Assembly (NCBI GenBank): GCA_030830965.1
Contig: JAURLX010000019.1
Location: 1-64,000, forward strand
Length of the DNA: 64,000 nt
Source: Verrucomicrobiota bacterium
GTDB lineage: Bacteria > Verrucomicrobiota > Verrucomicrobiia > Opitutales > UBA953
Direction: 5' to 3'
Shown: piece after piece, positions 42,387 through 55,948 of the stretch
How the letters are laid out: each line of letters starts with the position of its first letter
Position numbering within the stretch: the first letter of the stretch is position 1
Translations under genes and position numbers: made by a program
Notes under the pieces: generated by a model
Seen by the model: the letters and a program-made list of their open reading frames with translations, nothing else
Databases searched by the model: none
What the model was told of the DNA's origin: nothing

Positions 42387-45140
42387 ATGGGCTCCGCCAT
42401 CAGCATCGACCTGGCCAGAGGTCTCCGCAAGGTCGACAAGGACCTGGACTTCATGATGGGTTGCTTCGTCGAGGTGCTCGAGCAGCTCGGCCACAAGGAC
42501 ATCGCCGGCACGCTTCCCTGGATGGGCAAGCGGAAGCTCCGCGGCGTGCAGATCTTCTCCTACCGTGGCGTGCAGGCCTACTCCATCGCCTTCCAGCTGC
42601 TCAACATGGTGGAGGAGAACGCCTCCGCCCAGTACAAGCGCATCCGGGAGGAGCGTCACGGTCTCGCGTCCGACCCCGGGTCCTGGGGCAGGGCGATCAA
42701 GGAGTTGAAGGCGGCCGAGCTCACCGACCGGCAGATCGCCAAGCGGCTGTCCCGCATCATCGTCGAGCCCGTGCTCACCGCCCACCCGACGGAGGCCAAG
42801 CGCGCCACGGTTCTCGAGATCCATCGCGAGATCTACAAGCTTCTCGTCCGCCGCGAAAACAACATGTGGACCTCCGCCGAGCAGCGGGCCATCCGCGAGG
42901 AGATCAAGGTGGCGCTCGAGCGGCTCTGGCGGACCGGCGAGTTCTACCAGCAGAAGCCCGACGTCCAGTCGGAGCTCCGCAACGTGCTCTACTTCCTCAC
43001 GAAGGTGTTTCCCGACGCCGTCGTCAGCATGGACCTGCGTCTCCGTCAGGCCTGGGAGGAGGCCGGCTTCGATCCTGAGCGCATCGAGCACCCCGACGCC
43101 CTGCCGCACATCTGCCTGGGTACCTGGGTGGGCGGCGACCGGGACGGCCATCCCCTTGTCACGGCCGAGGTCACCCGGGGCGCCCTGGAGCAGCTCAGGG
43201 CCGCCGCGCTCGGAATCTGCCATGAGCGCCTCGAGGAGCTCGGACAGCGCCTCTCCCTGGGGGATCACCTGCAGGAGCCCCCGCCCGTCTTCATCAAGCA
43301 GGTCGAGAAGCATGCGGCCGCCCACGGGGAGGCCGGTCAGGCCGCCCTCCGTCGCAACCACGGCGAGACGTGGCGTCAGTACATCAATCTCTGCCGGCTG
43401 CGCGTGCCGTGCATCGGAGAGCCCGTCGGGCCCGGTCAGCACACGACGCCCGATGGCGCCGTCGCGGACCTGCTTTTCCTTCGCGAGACGCTCGTCGAGG
43501 TCGGGGCGGGACGCATCGCCCGTTCGGAGATCGATCCGCTGGTCCGTTTCCTGCGCACCTTCGGGTTCCATATGGCCTGCCTGGACATCAGGCAGAATAG
43601 CGCCTTTCACGACAAGGCGATCGGGCAGCTGCTCGCCGCCGCCGGCCAGACGGATCACGACTACGCCCAGTGGGAGGAGAGCCGTCGCCTCGGTTTCCTG
43701 GATTCGGAGCTTCGTTCGCCCCGACCATTCCTGCGCGAACAGGCGAGCGTCGGTCCCGAAGCCGATGCCGTCATCGCCTGCCACCGGTCGCTGTCCGAGC
43801 ACATCGCCGCCCATGGTGCCGCCGGCCTCGGCGCCCTGATCGTCAGCATGACCAGGTCCGTCTCTGACCTGCTCTCCGTCTACCTGCTCGCCCGCGAGGC
43901 GGGGATGACCGCCGGCGGACCTGAGGACGCTCACTGCATCCTCCCCGTGGTCCCGCTTTTCGAGACCATCGGCGACCTCGAGCGGAGCACGGGTATCCTG
44001 GACGAGTTCCTCGCCCATCCCATGACCCGGCGCACGCTGGAGGCGCGGCGGGACGCCGGCCTGACCGACGGGCTCGTGCAGCAGGTCATGATCGGATACT
44101 CCGACTCCAATAAGGATGGTGGCATCCTGGCCTCCCTCTGGAACCTCTACCGCGCCCAGCAGAACCTCGCCGGCATCGGGGCCAAGCACGGCGTCCGGAT
44201 CGTCTTCTTCCACGGCCGCGGAGGGACCATCTCGCGCGGCGCCGGCCCCACCCACCGGTTCATCGACGCGCTGCCTCCCGGCACGATCAACGGGCAGTTC
44301 CGGATCACGGAGCAGGGCGAGACCATCACCAAGAAGTACGCCAACCACATCACCGCGGTGAACAACCTCGAGCTGCTCGCCGCGGGGCTCACCCAGAACA
44401 CCTTGCTGCACGAGGTCGCCGTCCGTAACGAGGTGTCCCTGGGGAAGGTCATGGACCGGCTGGCCGAGTTCTCGCGTGAGGCCTACCAGGATCTCATCCG
44501 CACCCCCCGTTTCATCGAGTTCTTCCGCCAGGCGACCCCCATCGACGTGATCGAGGCGAGCCGCATCGGCTCACGTCCTTCCCGCCGCACCGGGGCGGCC
44601 TCGCTCGAGGACCTTCGCGCCATCCCGTGGGTCTTCGCCTGGAGCCAGGCGCGCTTCTACCTCTCGGGTTGGTATGGCGTCGGCACCGCCCTGGCGCGCC
44701 TCAAGGAGGAGGACCCTCGTGGCTTCGAGCTCATCGTCAACCATCATGACGAGTGGGCCCCGCTGCGCTACATGCTGAAGAACGCGTCCACCAGCGTCAT
44801 GGCCGCGAACCGAAGCATGATGCGTCTTTACGGCGGCATGGTAGGGGAGCGCCGACTCCGCAACACCTTCCTCAAGCGCATCCTAGCGGAGCATTCGCTC
44901 GCCCGAAGGGCGCTCGACGGCATCTCCGAGGGCAAACTCACGGCGGGGCGCCCTCGCCTGCGCAAGGTCATCCGTCTCCGCGAGTCGGCGATCGACCTCC
45001 TGCACGAGCAGCAGGTGTCGATCCTCAAGGACTGGCGAAGGCATGTCGCCGCTGGTGAGAAGAAGGAGGCCGACGCGCTCCTTCCGCAGATGCTCCTGTC
45101 GCTCAACGCGATTGCGGCCGGCCTTCAAGCCACGGGCTGA
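42387..45140 (+). CDS. ppc: Phosphoenolpyruvate carboxylase
   Basis: Carboxylates PEP to oxaloacetate. I chose the ATG at 42387 (917 residues); a GTG six codons upstream is possible. The catalytic blocks are present. These are VLTAHPTEAKRAT (His), GGDRDGHP, VMIGYSDSNKDGG, and FHGRGGTISRGAGP with the flexible-loop residues. NNLELLAAGLTQNT and EASRIGSRPSRR follow. The usual GGDRDGNP has His for Asn. It supplies oxaloacetate for citrate synthase. Its promoter must lie in the gap with the divergent helicase gene. Confidence 0.94.
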   Translation: MGSAISIDLARGLRKVDKDLDFMMGCFVEVLEQLGHKDIAGTLPWMGKRKLRGVQIFSYRGVQAYSIAFQLLNMVEENASAQYKRIREERHGLASDPGSWGRAIKELKAAELTDRQIAKRLSRIIVEPVLTAHPTEAKRATVLEIHREIYKLLVRRENNMWTSAEQRAIREEIKVALERLWRTGEFYQQKPDVQSELRNVLYFLTKVFPDAVVSMDLRLRQAWEEAGFDPERIEHPDALPHICLGTWVGGDRDGHPLVTAEVTRGALEQLRAAALGICHERLEELGQRLSLGDHLQEPPPVFIKQVEKHAAAHGEAGQAALRRNHGETWRQYINLCRLRVPCIGEPVGPGQHTTPDGAVADLLFLRETLVEVGAGRIARSEIDPLVRFLRTFGFHMACLDIRQNSAFHDKAIGQLLAAAGQTDHDYAQWEESRRLGFLDSELRSPRPFLREQASVGPEADAVIACHRSLSEHIAAHGAAGLGALIVSMTRSVSDLLSVYLLAREAGMTAGGPEDAHCILPVVPLFETIGDLERSTGILDEFLAHPMTRRTLEARRDAGLTDGLVQQVMIGYSDSNKDGGILASLWNLYRAQQNLAGIGAKHGVRIVFFHGRGGTISRGAGPTHRFIDALPPGTINGQFRITEQGETITKKYANHITAVNNLELLAAGLTQNTLLHEVAVRNEVSLGKVMDRLAEFSREAYQDLIRTPRFIEFFRQATPIDVIEASRIGSRPSRRTGAASLEDLRAIPWVFAWSQARFYLSGWYGVGTALARLKEEDPRGFELIVNHHDEWAPLRYMLKNASTSVMAANRSMMRLYGGMVGERRLRNTFLKRILAEHSLARRALDGISEGKLTAGRPRLRKVIRLRESAIDLLHEQQVSILKDWRRHVAAGEKKEADALLPQMLLSLNAIAAGLQATG

Positions 45141-45157
45141 CGCCACGCTCGCCTCCT

Positions 45158-45625
45158 TCAGAGGTGCGTCCAGAAGTCGGTCAGAAAGCTCGTGGCCAGT
45201 CGGGCCACCAGGACGATGTTCCAGAAGACCAGCTGGAGCCCAAGAGAGGGGCCGAACCCCATGGACAGGGCCTGGGCGCTGGCGCTGGTGATCAGCAGGA
45301 TCGCCACGCCCGTGCACAAGGAGACCGCCAAGGTGTGCAGTCCGGCGGGAACGAGGCCCGTCAGGCTGCTGTCCGCCATGCAGACCACGGTGAAGGTGAG
45401 CCCGACGGACAGGATCCCAGCGGCCGCCAGGCCGGGCAGGGAGGCCTCGACCCCGAAAAAATGCCGGGACGCCTGGCGTCCAAGGAACGGCAGGTAGACG
45501 GCCGCCATCAGCACGGCCAGCCATAGGCCAGCCGAACCGGATTCCTGACCGAAGAGAGACTCGGCGTGTCTTGCCAGCGAAAGCTCGAAAGTCGTGCCGG
45601 CGGCGGCGACGGATTCGATGAACAT
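45158..45625 (-). CDS. Small four-helix membrane protein, hypothetical
   Basis: I chose the ATG at 45625 (155 residues, MFIESVAAAG). About four hydrophobic helices are visible, near 34-52, 67-85, 92-118 and 122-146. No motif is recognised. Upstream codons in this frame run antisense to the IMPase gene and are not credible. It lies 47 bases downstream of the IMPase-family gene on the same strand, possibly cotranscribed, and converges on ppc. Confidence 0.6.
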   Translation of the reverse strand: MFIESVAAAGTTFELSLARHAESLFGQESGSAGLWLAVLMAAVYLPFLGRQASRHFFGVEASLPGLAAAGILSVGLTFTVVCMADSSLTGLVPAGLHTLAVSLCTGVAILLITSASAQALSMGFGPSLGLQLVFWNIVLVARLATSFLTDFWTHL

Positions 45626-45672
45626 GGACCGATAGGATGGGGCGGGGAGGGCGGTTGTCGACGACGAACCCC

Positions 45673-46422
45673 TCAGCGCGTCCACTCCTCGCGGGCCGAG
45701 GCCCAGAGGTCGTAGTTGAGCGGGCGTCGCCCCGTGGGTACCAAGCGGTAGTGGCCGCCTGAAGCGCGGAGGATGGCCAGGCCGGCGGCGACGTCCCAGA
45801 GGTTGGTCCCGGACTCGTAGTAGGTGTCGGCGACCCCCTCGCCCACGTAGGCGAGGGCGAGGGCGGCCGAGCCGATCATGCGGATCTTCTTGTAGCGCCG
45901 GACCTGGTCGATGAAGAGCGCCATGGCCGGCCCTGATTTGTCGGCGGCCGCGGGAAACCCCGTCATGATGCAGGCGTCGGCGATCGTGTCGGCCCAGCGC
46001 GGGGTGATCCGGACGCCGTTGACCATGGTGCCCTCGCCCGGGACGCCGAGGTAGGTCTTGTCGGAAGTGAAGTCCCGGATCACCCCCAGGATCGGTTCCG
46101 ATCCGCGCATGAGCCCGAGCGAGACGCAGGTCGACGGCTGCCTGCGCAGGTAGTTGTAGGTTCCGTCGAGGGGGTCGACGACCCAGTAGCATTCGTGGGA
46201 GTCGAAGAGAGCGGGGTCCCCGCCGAGCTCCTCGCCGATGACCGGCAGCCCGGTCTCCTTGAGACGTTCGCGGACCAGCGTCTCAGAATCGACGTCGGCC
46301 TGCATCTTCACGTCGTCCGCGGTGCTGGAATTGACCTTCATCGAGGTCCCTTGGCGGAGCAGGTCTCCTGCGGCCAGCGCGGTGGAGAGGGCGGCCTCCC
46401 TTAGCTTTCCGTCAATCGTCAT
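45673..46422 (-). CDS. Inositol-monophosphatase-family phosphatase
   Basis: A 249-residue enzyme of the lithium-sensitive phosphatase fold. Metal-binding motifs: [18 protein letters not shown] (DPxDGT), and [12 protein letters not shown] near the C-terminus (WDxAAG). Substrates in the family include inositol phosphate, histidinol phosphate (HisN) and fructose-1,6-bisphosphate or PAP. Because the window carries hisB without a fused histidinol phosphatase, HisN activity is a reasonable hypothesis, although the gene is 8 kb from the his run. Confidence 0.85.
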   Translation of the reverse strand: MTIDGKLREAALSTALAAGDLLRQGTSMKVNSSTADDVKMQADVDSETLVRERLKETGLPVIGEELGGDPALFDSHECYWVVDPLDGTYNYLRRQPSTCVSLGLMRGSEPILGVIRDFTSDKTYLGVPGEGTMVNGVRITPRWADTIADACIMTGFPAAADKSGPAMALFIDQVRRYKKIRMIGSAALALAYVGEGVADTYYESGTNLWDVAAGLAILRASGGHYRLVPTGRRPLNYDLWASAREEWTR

Positions 46423-46476
46423 GCATCCAGCGTGGCACGGGCGGCTGTCTGGGCAACCTCTCCCTGCGTCAACGAA

Positions 46477-46500
46477 GAGGCCCGGCTTGTGCCGGGCCTC
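46477..46500 (-). terminator. Terminator of the gltBD operon
   Basis: A perfect 10-bp GC-rich stem with a 4-base loop lies 22 bases after the gltD stop. On the minus strand it is followed by TTCGTT, a weak T-run. Confidence 0.75.
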
Positions 46501-46521
46501 GTGGGGCGACGTCTTGATGGC

Positions 46522-48006
46522 TCAGGGGAGTTCCGTGCGGCCCATCAGGTATCGGTCGCACTCCCGTGCGGCGCCCCGGCCTTCATTGAAGGCCCAGACC
46601 ACCAGGGACTGTCCGCGACGGCAATCGCCGGCAGCGAAGACGCCGGGTACGTTGGTCGTGAACTTGCCATGCTCGGCCTTGATGTTGGATCGGGCGTCGC
46701 GTTCGAGACCGAGGGATTCGAGGAGCGGCTGCTCGGGTCCGAGGAAGCCCATGGCGAGGAGGACCAGCTGGGCCGGCATCGCCTTTTCCGTGCCAGGGAT
46801 CTTCTGCGGGCCGAAGACGCCTTTCTCGTCCTTCTTCCATTCGACCTGGACCGTGTGGACGGCCTTGACCTGACCGTTTTCGTCGGCCTCCACCTTGGTG
46901 GCCGTGGTGAGGTAGACGCGGGGGTCGTCGCCGAACTTGGCGGCGGCCTCTTCCTGGCCGTAGTCGACCTTGTGGGTCTTGGGCCATTCCGGCCAGGGGT
47001 TGTCCTTGGCGCGCTCCTTGGGGGACTTGGCCATGATCTCCACCTGGGTGACCGAGCGGCAGCCATGGCGCAGCGAGGTGCCCACGCAGTCGGTACCGGT
47101 GTCACCGCCGCCGATGATCACGACGTCCTTGCCCTTGGCGCTGATGGTCGCGTCCGGGGCCTTACCGTCGAGAAGGTTCTTGGTGTTGGCGCGGAGGAAT
47201 TCCATCGCGAAGTGCACCCCCTGGGCCGCCCGTCCGTCGACCGCGAGGTCACGCGGCTTGGTGGCGCCGGTGCAGACGACGACCGCGTCAAAGTCCTTGC
47301 GGAGCTCCTCGACCGGCAGGTCCTGGCCGACGTTGACGCCGCACTTGAAGGTGACGCCTTCGTCCTCGAGCAGCCTGATGCGGCGCAGGACGACCTCCTG
47401 CTTGTCGAGCTTCATGTTCGGGATGCCGTACATGAGCAGGCCTCCCGGACGGTCGTCGCGTTCGAAGACCGTGACGTTGTGCCCGGCGTAATTGAGCTGG
47501 GCGGCGGCGGAGAGCCCTGCCGGACCGGAGCCGACGACCGCGACCTTCTTGCCGGTGCGGCGCGCCGGCGGGCGCGCCTGAACCCAACCGTTCTCCCAGC
47601 CCTTGTCGATGATCGAGACCTCGATGTTCTTGATCGTGACAGGGGGGCGGCTGATTCCCACGACGCAGGACCCCTCGCACGGGGCGGGGCAGACGCGTCC
47701 GGTGAATTCAGGGAAGTTGTTGGTGCGGTGGAGACGTTCGAGCGCCTCCTGCCACAGCCCCCTGTAGACCAGGTCGTTGAATTCCGGGATGAGGTTGTTG
47801 ATCGGGCAGCCGCTGGCCATGCCGCTGATGAGCTTGCCCGTGTGGCAGAAGGGCACGCCGCAATCCATGCAGCGTGAGCCCTGGGTACGGAGCTTTTCCT
47901 CGTCGTGATGGCTGTGGATCTCCTTCCAGTCCCCGATGCGCGTCAGCGCGTCGCGGTCATTGGGGAGCTCGCGTTGGAACTCGATGAATCCGGTGGGTTT
48001 TCCCAT
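46522..48006 (-). CDS. gltD: Glutamate synthase small (beta) subunit
   Basis: NAD(P)H-oxidising subunit that passes electrons to GltB. 494 residues. N-terminal cysteines for iron-sulfur clusters lie in [12 protein letters not shown] and [27 protein letters not shown] is the FAD-binding motif, and [15 protein letters not shown] the NAD(P)H-binding motif. [16 protein letters not shown] lies near the C-terminus. It follows gltB after 28 bases and ends at a terminator. Confidence 0.96.
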   Translation of the reverse strand: MGKPTGFIEFQRELPNDRDALTRIGDWKEIHSHHDEEKLRTQGSRCMDCGVPFCHTGKLISGMASGCPINNLIPEFNDLVYRGLWQEALERLHRTNNFPEFTGRVCPAPCEGSCVVGISRPPVTIKNIEVSIIDKGWENGWVQARPPARRTGKKVAVVGSGPAGLSAAAQLNYAGHNVTVFERDDRPGGLLMYGIPNMKLDKQEVVLRRIRLLEDEGVTFKCGVNVGQDLPVEELRKDFDAVVVCTGATKPRDLAVDGRAAQGVHFAMEFLRANTKNLLDGKAPDATISAKGKDVVIIGGGDTGTDCVGTSLRHGCRSVTQVEIMAKSPKERAKDNPWPEWPKTHKVDYGQEEAAAKFGDDPRVYLTTATKVEADENGQVKAVHTVQVEWKKDEKGVFGPQKIPGTEKAMPAQLVLLAMGFLGPEQPLLESLGLERDARSNIKAEHGKFTTNVPGVFAAGDCRRGQSLVVWAFNEGRGAARECDRYLMGRTELP

Positions 48007-48034
48007 GATGAATGGTGTCTGCGGGTCGTTGCGC

Positions 48035-52624
<4,590 letters not shown>

Positions 52625-52699
52625 TCTGTTGTGCGGGATGGTTGCGGATCGGGTCGTGGGACCTGGGTTTGCTCCTCGGGAAAGGTCGCAAGTTCATTG

Positions 52700-52730
52700 A
52701 ATCTAGTGGGCAATAATTCCCCCCTGTCAA
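52700..52730 (-). promoter_or_regulatory. Sigma-70-like promoter of gltBD
   Basis: On the minus strand a perfect TTGACA (52725-52730) is followed, after 19 bases, by TAGATT (52700-52705), with an AT-rich spacer. The spacer is long, so overlapping -10 choices exist. It would give a leader of about 70 bases before the gltB ATG. The rest of 52625-52914 shows no further structure I can support, apart from the start region of the methyltransferase gene. Confidence 0.5.
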
Positions 52731-52914
52731 AAGCAAGTTTGGGGTCCTTGCCGGGCCTTCCTGGAGCCGTCCCGCCGAGCCTCCTTCGGGCGTCGCCGCG
52801 TCGGTAAGCCTTTTGGGGTAATCCTAGGAAAAAAGGCCGTGCCGCTGGCTACACGGCGAAGACTCCGGCTCCCCCGTTGACATCGTTCCCGGCCCGGACG
52901 GACTTCATCGCGGC

Positions 52915-54429
52915 ATGAGGTCCGACAACGAACTCTACCGGCGCCTCAGGGCGCTGCCCGCCGGCCGGCTGCTTTCGGAGGAGGTGCCCGCCTTCGCCGC
53001 CCTGCAGGGTCGCGAGCGCAGCGCCCGCGCGGCTTTGATCAGGGCCGTCGGCACCGTCGTCTCGGCCTGCCGGGACGAGAGGCTGAAGTCCTCCGCGCTG
53101 GAATGGCTCCGTGGGCTCATGAAGGATCCGGAGGAGAAAGTCCGCCGCTATGCGGCCGCGGCGCTGCCCAAGTTCACGGCCGGCGTCGCCGAGGAGTCCG
53201 CCCTGCTTGACGCGCTCAAGGTCAGCGGCGAAGAGAGGGAGCGCCGTAAGCTGGCGTCGGCCCTTGAGAAGGTCGGGGGCGAGTTCACGCTCCGGGCGGT
53301 CGAGTCGGGTGCGACCTCCGGGGTCTCGGTCCGCAAGGTGAGGGCGGGACTGGCCCGCAGGGCAGGGGCCGCCGCGACCAAGATGGACGTGCCCGTCCCG
53401 GTCGGCGTCGGCTCGAGGATCCATCTTCGTTGCCGGCGCGGGCTCGAGTCCTTCGTGGCCGACGAATGCGCGGGCTCGCCGTTCAATGTGCGGGAGGTGA
53501 GGGCAGGGTGCGTCGTCGCCGAGGCTGCGCGCGCCTTCACGCTGGCCGAGGCCTACCGGCTCAGGTGCTTTGATTTCCTTGCCTTTCCGCTGGGCAACAT
53601 CCGCGATGCCTCCGCGCCGTCGGCGGTGGAGGAGCTCGCCGCCCTGATCGCCTCCGGCCATTCGGTCGGGCTGATGGAAGGGCTTTCGGAGGGCGCCCCG
53701 CGTTACCGCCTATCTCTCCCGGGGGCTTCCGCGAGGCTCATCGAGCGAGTCGCCGAATCGGCCTACGCACGCGCCCCTTCCGTCCTCAACGACCCCAAGT
53801 CCGCCGGCTGGACGGTGGACGTGATCCCGTGCGCCGATGGCGCCGAGGTGGAGCTCCGGCCCCGTGTCTCGCCGAATCCGCGCATGAGCTACCGCACCGA
53901 CGCGGTCGACGCCGCCTCGCATCCCCCGCTGGCCGCCTGCCTGGCCCGGATCGCAGGCGATCTCCGGGACGCCGTCATCTGGGATCCTTTCTGCGGTTCG
54001 GGGCTCGAGCTGATCGAGCGCGCAAGGCTCGGCGGCGTCGCCCGCGTGACGGGTACCGACATCGACCCGACGGCGGTCGGTATCGCTCGCGCCAATTTCG
54101 TGTCGGCCGCGCTGGCGGATGTGCGAGGCGATTTTCATGCCTGTGATTTCCGCAAGGTGAAGGAGGCGACAGGCCTGGCGCCCGGCGGGCTCTCGCTGGT
54201 CATCTCGAATCCTCCGCTGGGCCGCCGCGTCCGTGTCCCGGACATGCACGGACTGTTCGCAGACCTCTTCAGCATGTCGGCCGAGATGCTCGCTCCGGGC
54301 GGTCTCCTGGTCTTCGTCAATCCCCTCCGGCGGGAGCCGGAGGGACTTCCGCTCAGGCTCTTGCACCGTCGGCTCGTGGATCTCGGCGGCTATGACTGCC
54401 GTCTCGAGGTGTATCGGCGGGAGGCTTGA
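52915..54429 (+). CDS. HEAT-repeat / class I methyltransferase fusion (RlmL/Trm11-like)
   Basis: A 504-residue protein. The N-terminal 160 residues are helical with HEAT-like repeats (DERLKSSALEWLRGLMKD, then DPEEKVRRYAAAALPKF). The middle resembles a THUMP-like or N-terminal module. The C-terminal half is a Rossmann methyltransferase with DPFCGSGLELIERA near 356-369 (motif I) and SNPPLGRR near 430-438 (motif IV, NPPx). NPPx enzymes methylate exocyclic amines of guanine or adenine in RNA or DNA. Similarity is closest to RlmL/Trm11-type RNA guanine-N2 methyltransferases. The HEAT fusion is unusual. Confidence 0.75.
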   Translation: MRSDNELYRRLRALPAGRLLSEEVPAFAALQGRERSARAALIRAVGTVVSACRDERLKSSALEWLRGLMKDPEEKVRRYAAAALPKFTAGVAEESALLDALKVSGEERERRKLASALEKVGGEFTLRAVESGATSGVSVRKVRAGLARRAGAAATKMDVPVPVGVGSRIHLRCRRGLESFVADECAGSPFNVREVRAGCVVAEAARAFTLAEAYRLRCFDFLAFPLGNIRDASAPSAVEELAALIASGHSVGLMEGLSEGAPRYRLSLPGASARLIERVAESAYARAPSVLNDPKSAGWTVDVIPCADGAEVELRPRVSPNPRMSYRTDAVDAASHPPLAACLARIAGDLRDAVIWDPFCGSGLELIERARLGGVARVTGTDIDPTAVGIARANFVSAALADVRGDFHACDFRKVKEATGLAPGGLSLVISNPPLGRRVRVPDMHGLFADLFSMSAEMLAPGGLLVFVNPLRREPEGLPLRLLHRRLVDLGGYDCRLEVYRREA

Positions 54430-54438
54430 AAGCCCGAA

Positions 54439-54464
54439 AGCCCGCCCCGGGGGAGGGGCGGGCT
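54439..54464. terminator. Bidirectional hairpin between the methyltransferase gene and ssrA
   Basis: A perfect 10-bp stem with a six-base loop. On the minus strand it is followed by TTTCGGGCTTTC, giving a plausible terminator for tmRNA. On the plus strand it is followed by gcttct, a weaker terminator for the methyltransferase gene. Confidence 0.7.
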
Positions 54465-54474
54465 GCTTCTCAGA

Positions 54475-54840
54475 TGGTGGAGGTGGTGGGAGTCGAACCC
54501 ACGTCTTCCGACCCTTACGTCGTAACTTCTACACGCTTAGCCTCGCCGTTGATCTCGGTCGCATTGGGGGGCGGGCGCCCGTGCAACCTATCTGTCTTCT
54601 CGCTTGCCCCGGAGATGTCAGCCAGAGGAGGGGTTCACCCGCTTAACCGAGCTGATCCTGGGCCGCGGGCGGACTCAGGGGCTCGTCGCTGTGATTAGGC
54701 AGCGAGCGCGAGAACGTTGTCGTTCTCGAACGTGATGGTGTTTTTGGCAGTTGTACTGCGCCGGTCGGATTAAGGAGGGGACAGGCGTCCTCCGCGTGCC
54801 GTCTCGATATCTTGGTTGGAATCGAATCCGGAACACCCCC
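54475..54840 (-). ncRNA. ssrA: Transfer-messenger RNA
   Basis: Minus strand, 366 bases. The acceptor stem pairs GGGGGTG with CACCTCC and contains the G3-U70 alanine identity pair. A GGGTTCGACTCCC T-arm precedes discriminator A and encoded CCA. The tag reading frame at 54695-54748 starts at GCC and encodes AKNTITFENDNVLALAA followed by TAA, giving the proteolysis tag typical of trans-translation (ending ALAA). The remaining gap, 54841-54992, holds only the presumed tmRNA promoter and the leader of the next gene; nothing else is visible. Confidence 0.96.
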
Positions 54841-54992
54841 GAAATGGATACGTCGGTCTGTCTCGGGAGCCGACTGAGAATGAACTGCCTACATCTTGTC
54901 CGGGACGCCTCCGGAGTCAAGGGCCGGGGCGGGTCGCGGAAAACGCCGCTTTTGTTCTTCCCAAAGAGGTCCCTTGCGGGTCGTGTTGTCGC

Positions 54993-55946
54993 GTGAACCT
55001 GCTTTCTGCGGAGCTCGGCATGGCCATCGCCGGTCTCGCGAGTCTCATCGCGCTTGGCTACGGCCTCGCACGCATGGGCTGGGTCGGTGCCGAGGCCAGG
55101 CCATCAGTCATGCGTCTCATCCTCTGGGTGTTCTTCCCGGCGATGATCTTCAATCGCGTGATCGGCAACCCGCTCATCGCCTCGGGCGGGCAGGCCGTGC
55201 TTTATCTTGGCGCGGGCTTCCTGCTCATCGTGACCGGCTATGCCGTGGCGGCCGGCGTGGGCGCGGCCGCGGGCGTCCCGCCGGGGTCGGCCCGTCGCAC
55301 TTTCGCCTTCGCCGCGGGCGTGAACAATTTTGGTTACCTCGGAATCCCCGTGACGGCCGCCCTCTTCGACCGCGACGTCGTCGGGGTGCTGCTGGTGCAT
55401 AACGTGGGCGTCGAGGCGGCGGTCTGGACGGTGGGGGTCGCGATGCTCTCCGGCGACTCCCTCCGCCGGGGCCTGCGCAATCTGCTCCAGCCGATGACCG
55501 TGGCGCTCTTCGTCGCCCTCGCTTTCAACTTCACCGGACTCGGGTTCACGGCGCCGGTCGTCTTCGTGTCCAAGGTGCTCCAGCCCGTGGGGGACTGCGC
55601 CATCCCGGTCGGCACGATCCTGAGCGGCATGTACCTTCACGAGCTGCTCGGCAGGTTCTCGCTTTTCCGGGACCCGAGGGTCTCGATCGGAGTCGTCGTG
55701 GTGCGCTGGGTGCTCATGCCCCCGATCGTGCTGGGTGTCGTCGCATGCTGCGTTTCCGACCTCCCCCTGCGTCAGGTGATGCTGGTCCAGGCGGCGATGC
55801 CCTGCGGCATCTTCACCTTCCTGATCGTCGAGCTGTTCAAGGGGGATGCGCTGCTTTCACTCCGCTGTTCCGCGGTGACGATGCTGCTCTGCCTGTTGGT
55901 GACGCCGCTCTGGATCAAGGTCGGTAGGGTCGTCCTCGGGCTCTGA
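54993..55946 (+). CDS. AEC-family (auxin efflux carrier-like) transporter
   Basis: I chose the GTG at 54993 (317 residues), because the frame upstream is hydrophilic and overlaps the tmRNA region. About ten hydrophobic helices are seen, with a charged central loop. The family motif FAAGVNNFGYLGIPVTAALFD is in the N-terminal bundle, in two adjacent parts. Bacterial members export or import organic acids or amino acids such as malate. The FAD oxidoreductase gene starts 2 bases after its stop, so the two may act on the same amino or organic acid. Confidence 0.85.
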   Translation: MNLLSAELGMAIAGLASLIALGYGLARMGWVGAEARPSVMRLILWVFFPAMIFNRVIGNPLIASGGQAVLYLGAGFLLIVTGYAVAAGVGAAAGVPPGSARRTFAFAAGVNNFGYLGIPVTAALFDRDVVGVLLVHNVGVEAAVWTVGVAMLSGDSLRRGLRNLLQPMTVALFVALAFNFTGLGFTAPVVFVSKVLQPVGDCAIPVGTILSGMYLHELLGRFSLFRDPRVSIGVVVVRWVLMPPIVLGVVACCVSDLPLRQVMLVQAAMPCGIFTFLIVELFKGDALLSLRCSAVTMLLCLLVTPLWIKVGRVVLGL

Positions 55947-55948
55947 TC

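Noticed and set aside
54816-54992. N-terminal extension of the AEC transporter
   Set aside because: It overlaps the 5' end of tmRNA, is hydrophilic and lacks membrane helices. The family start matches the GTG at 54993.
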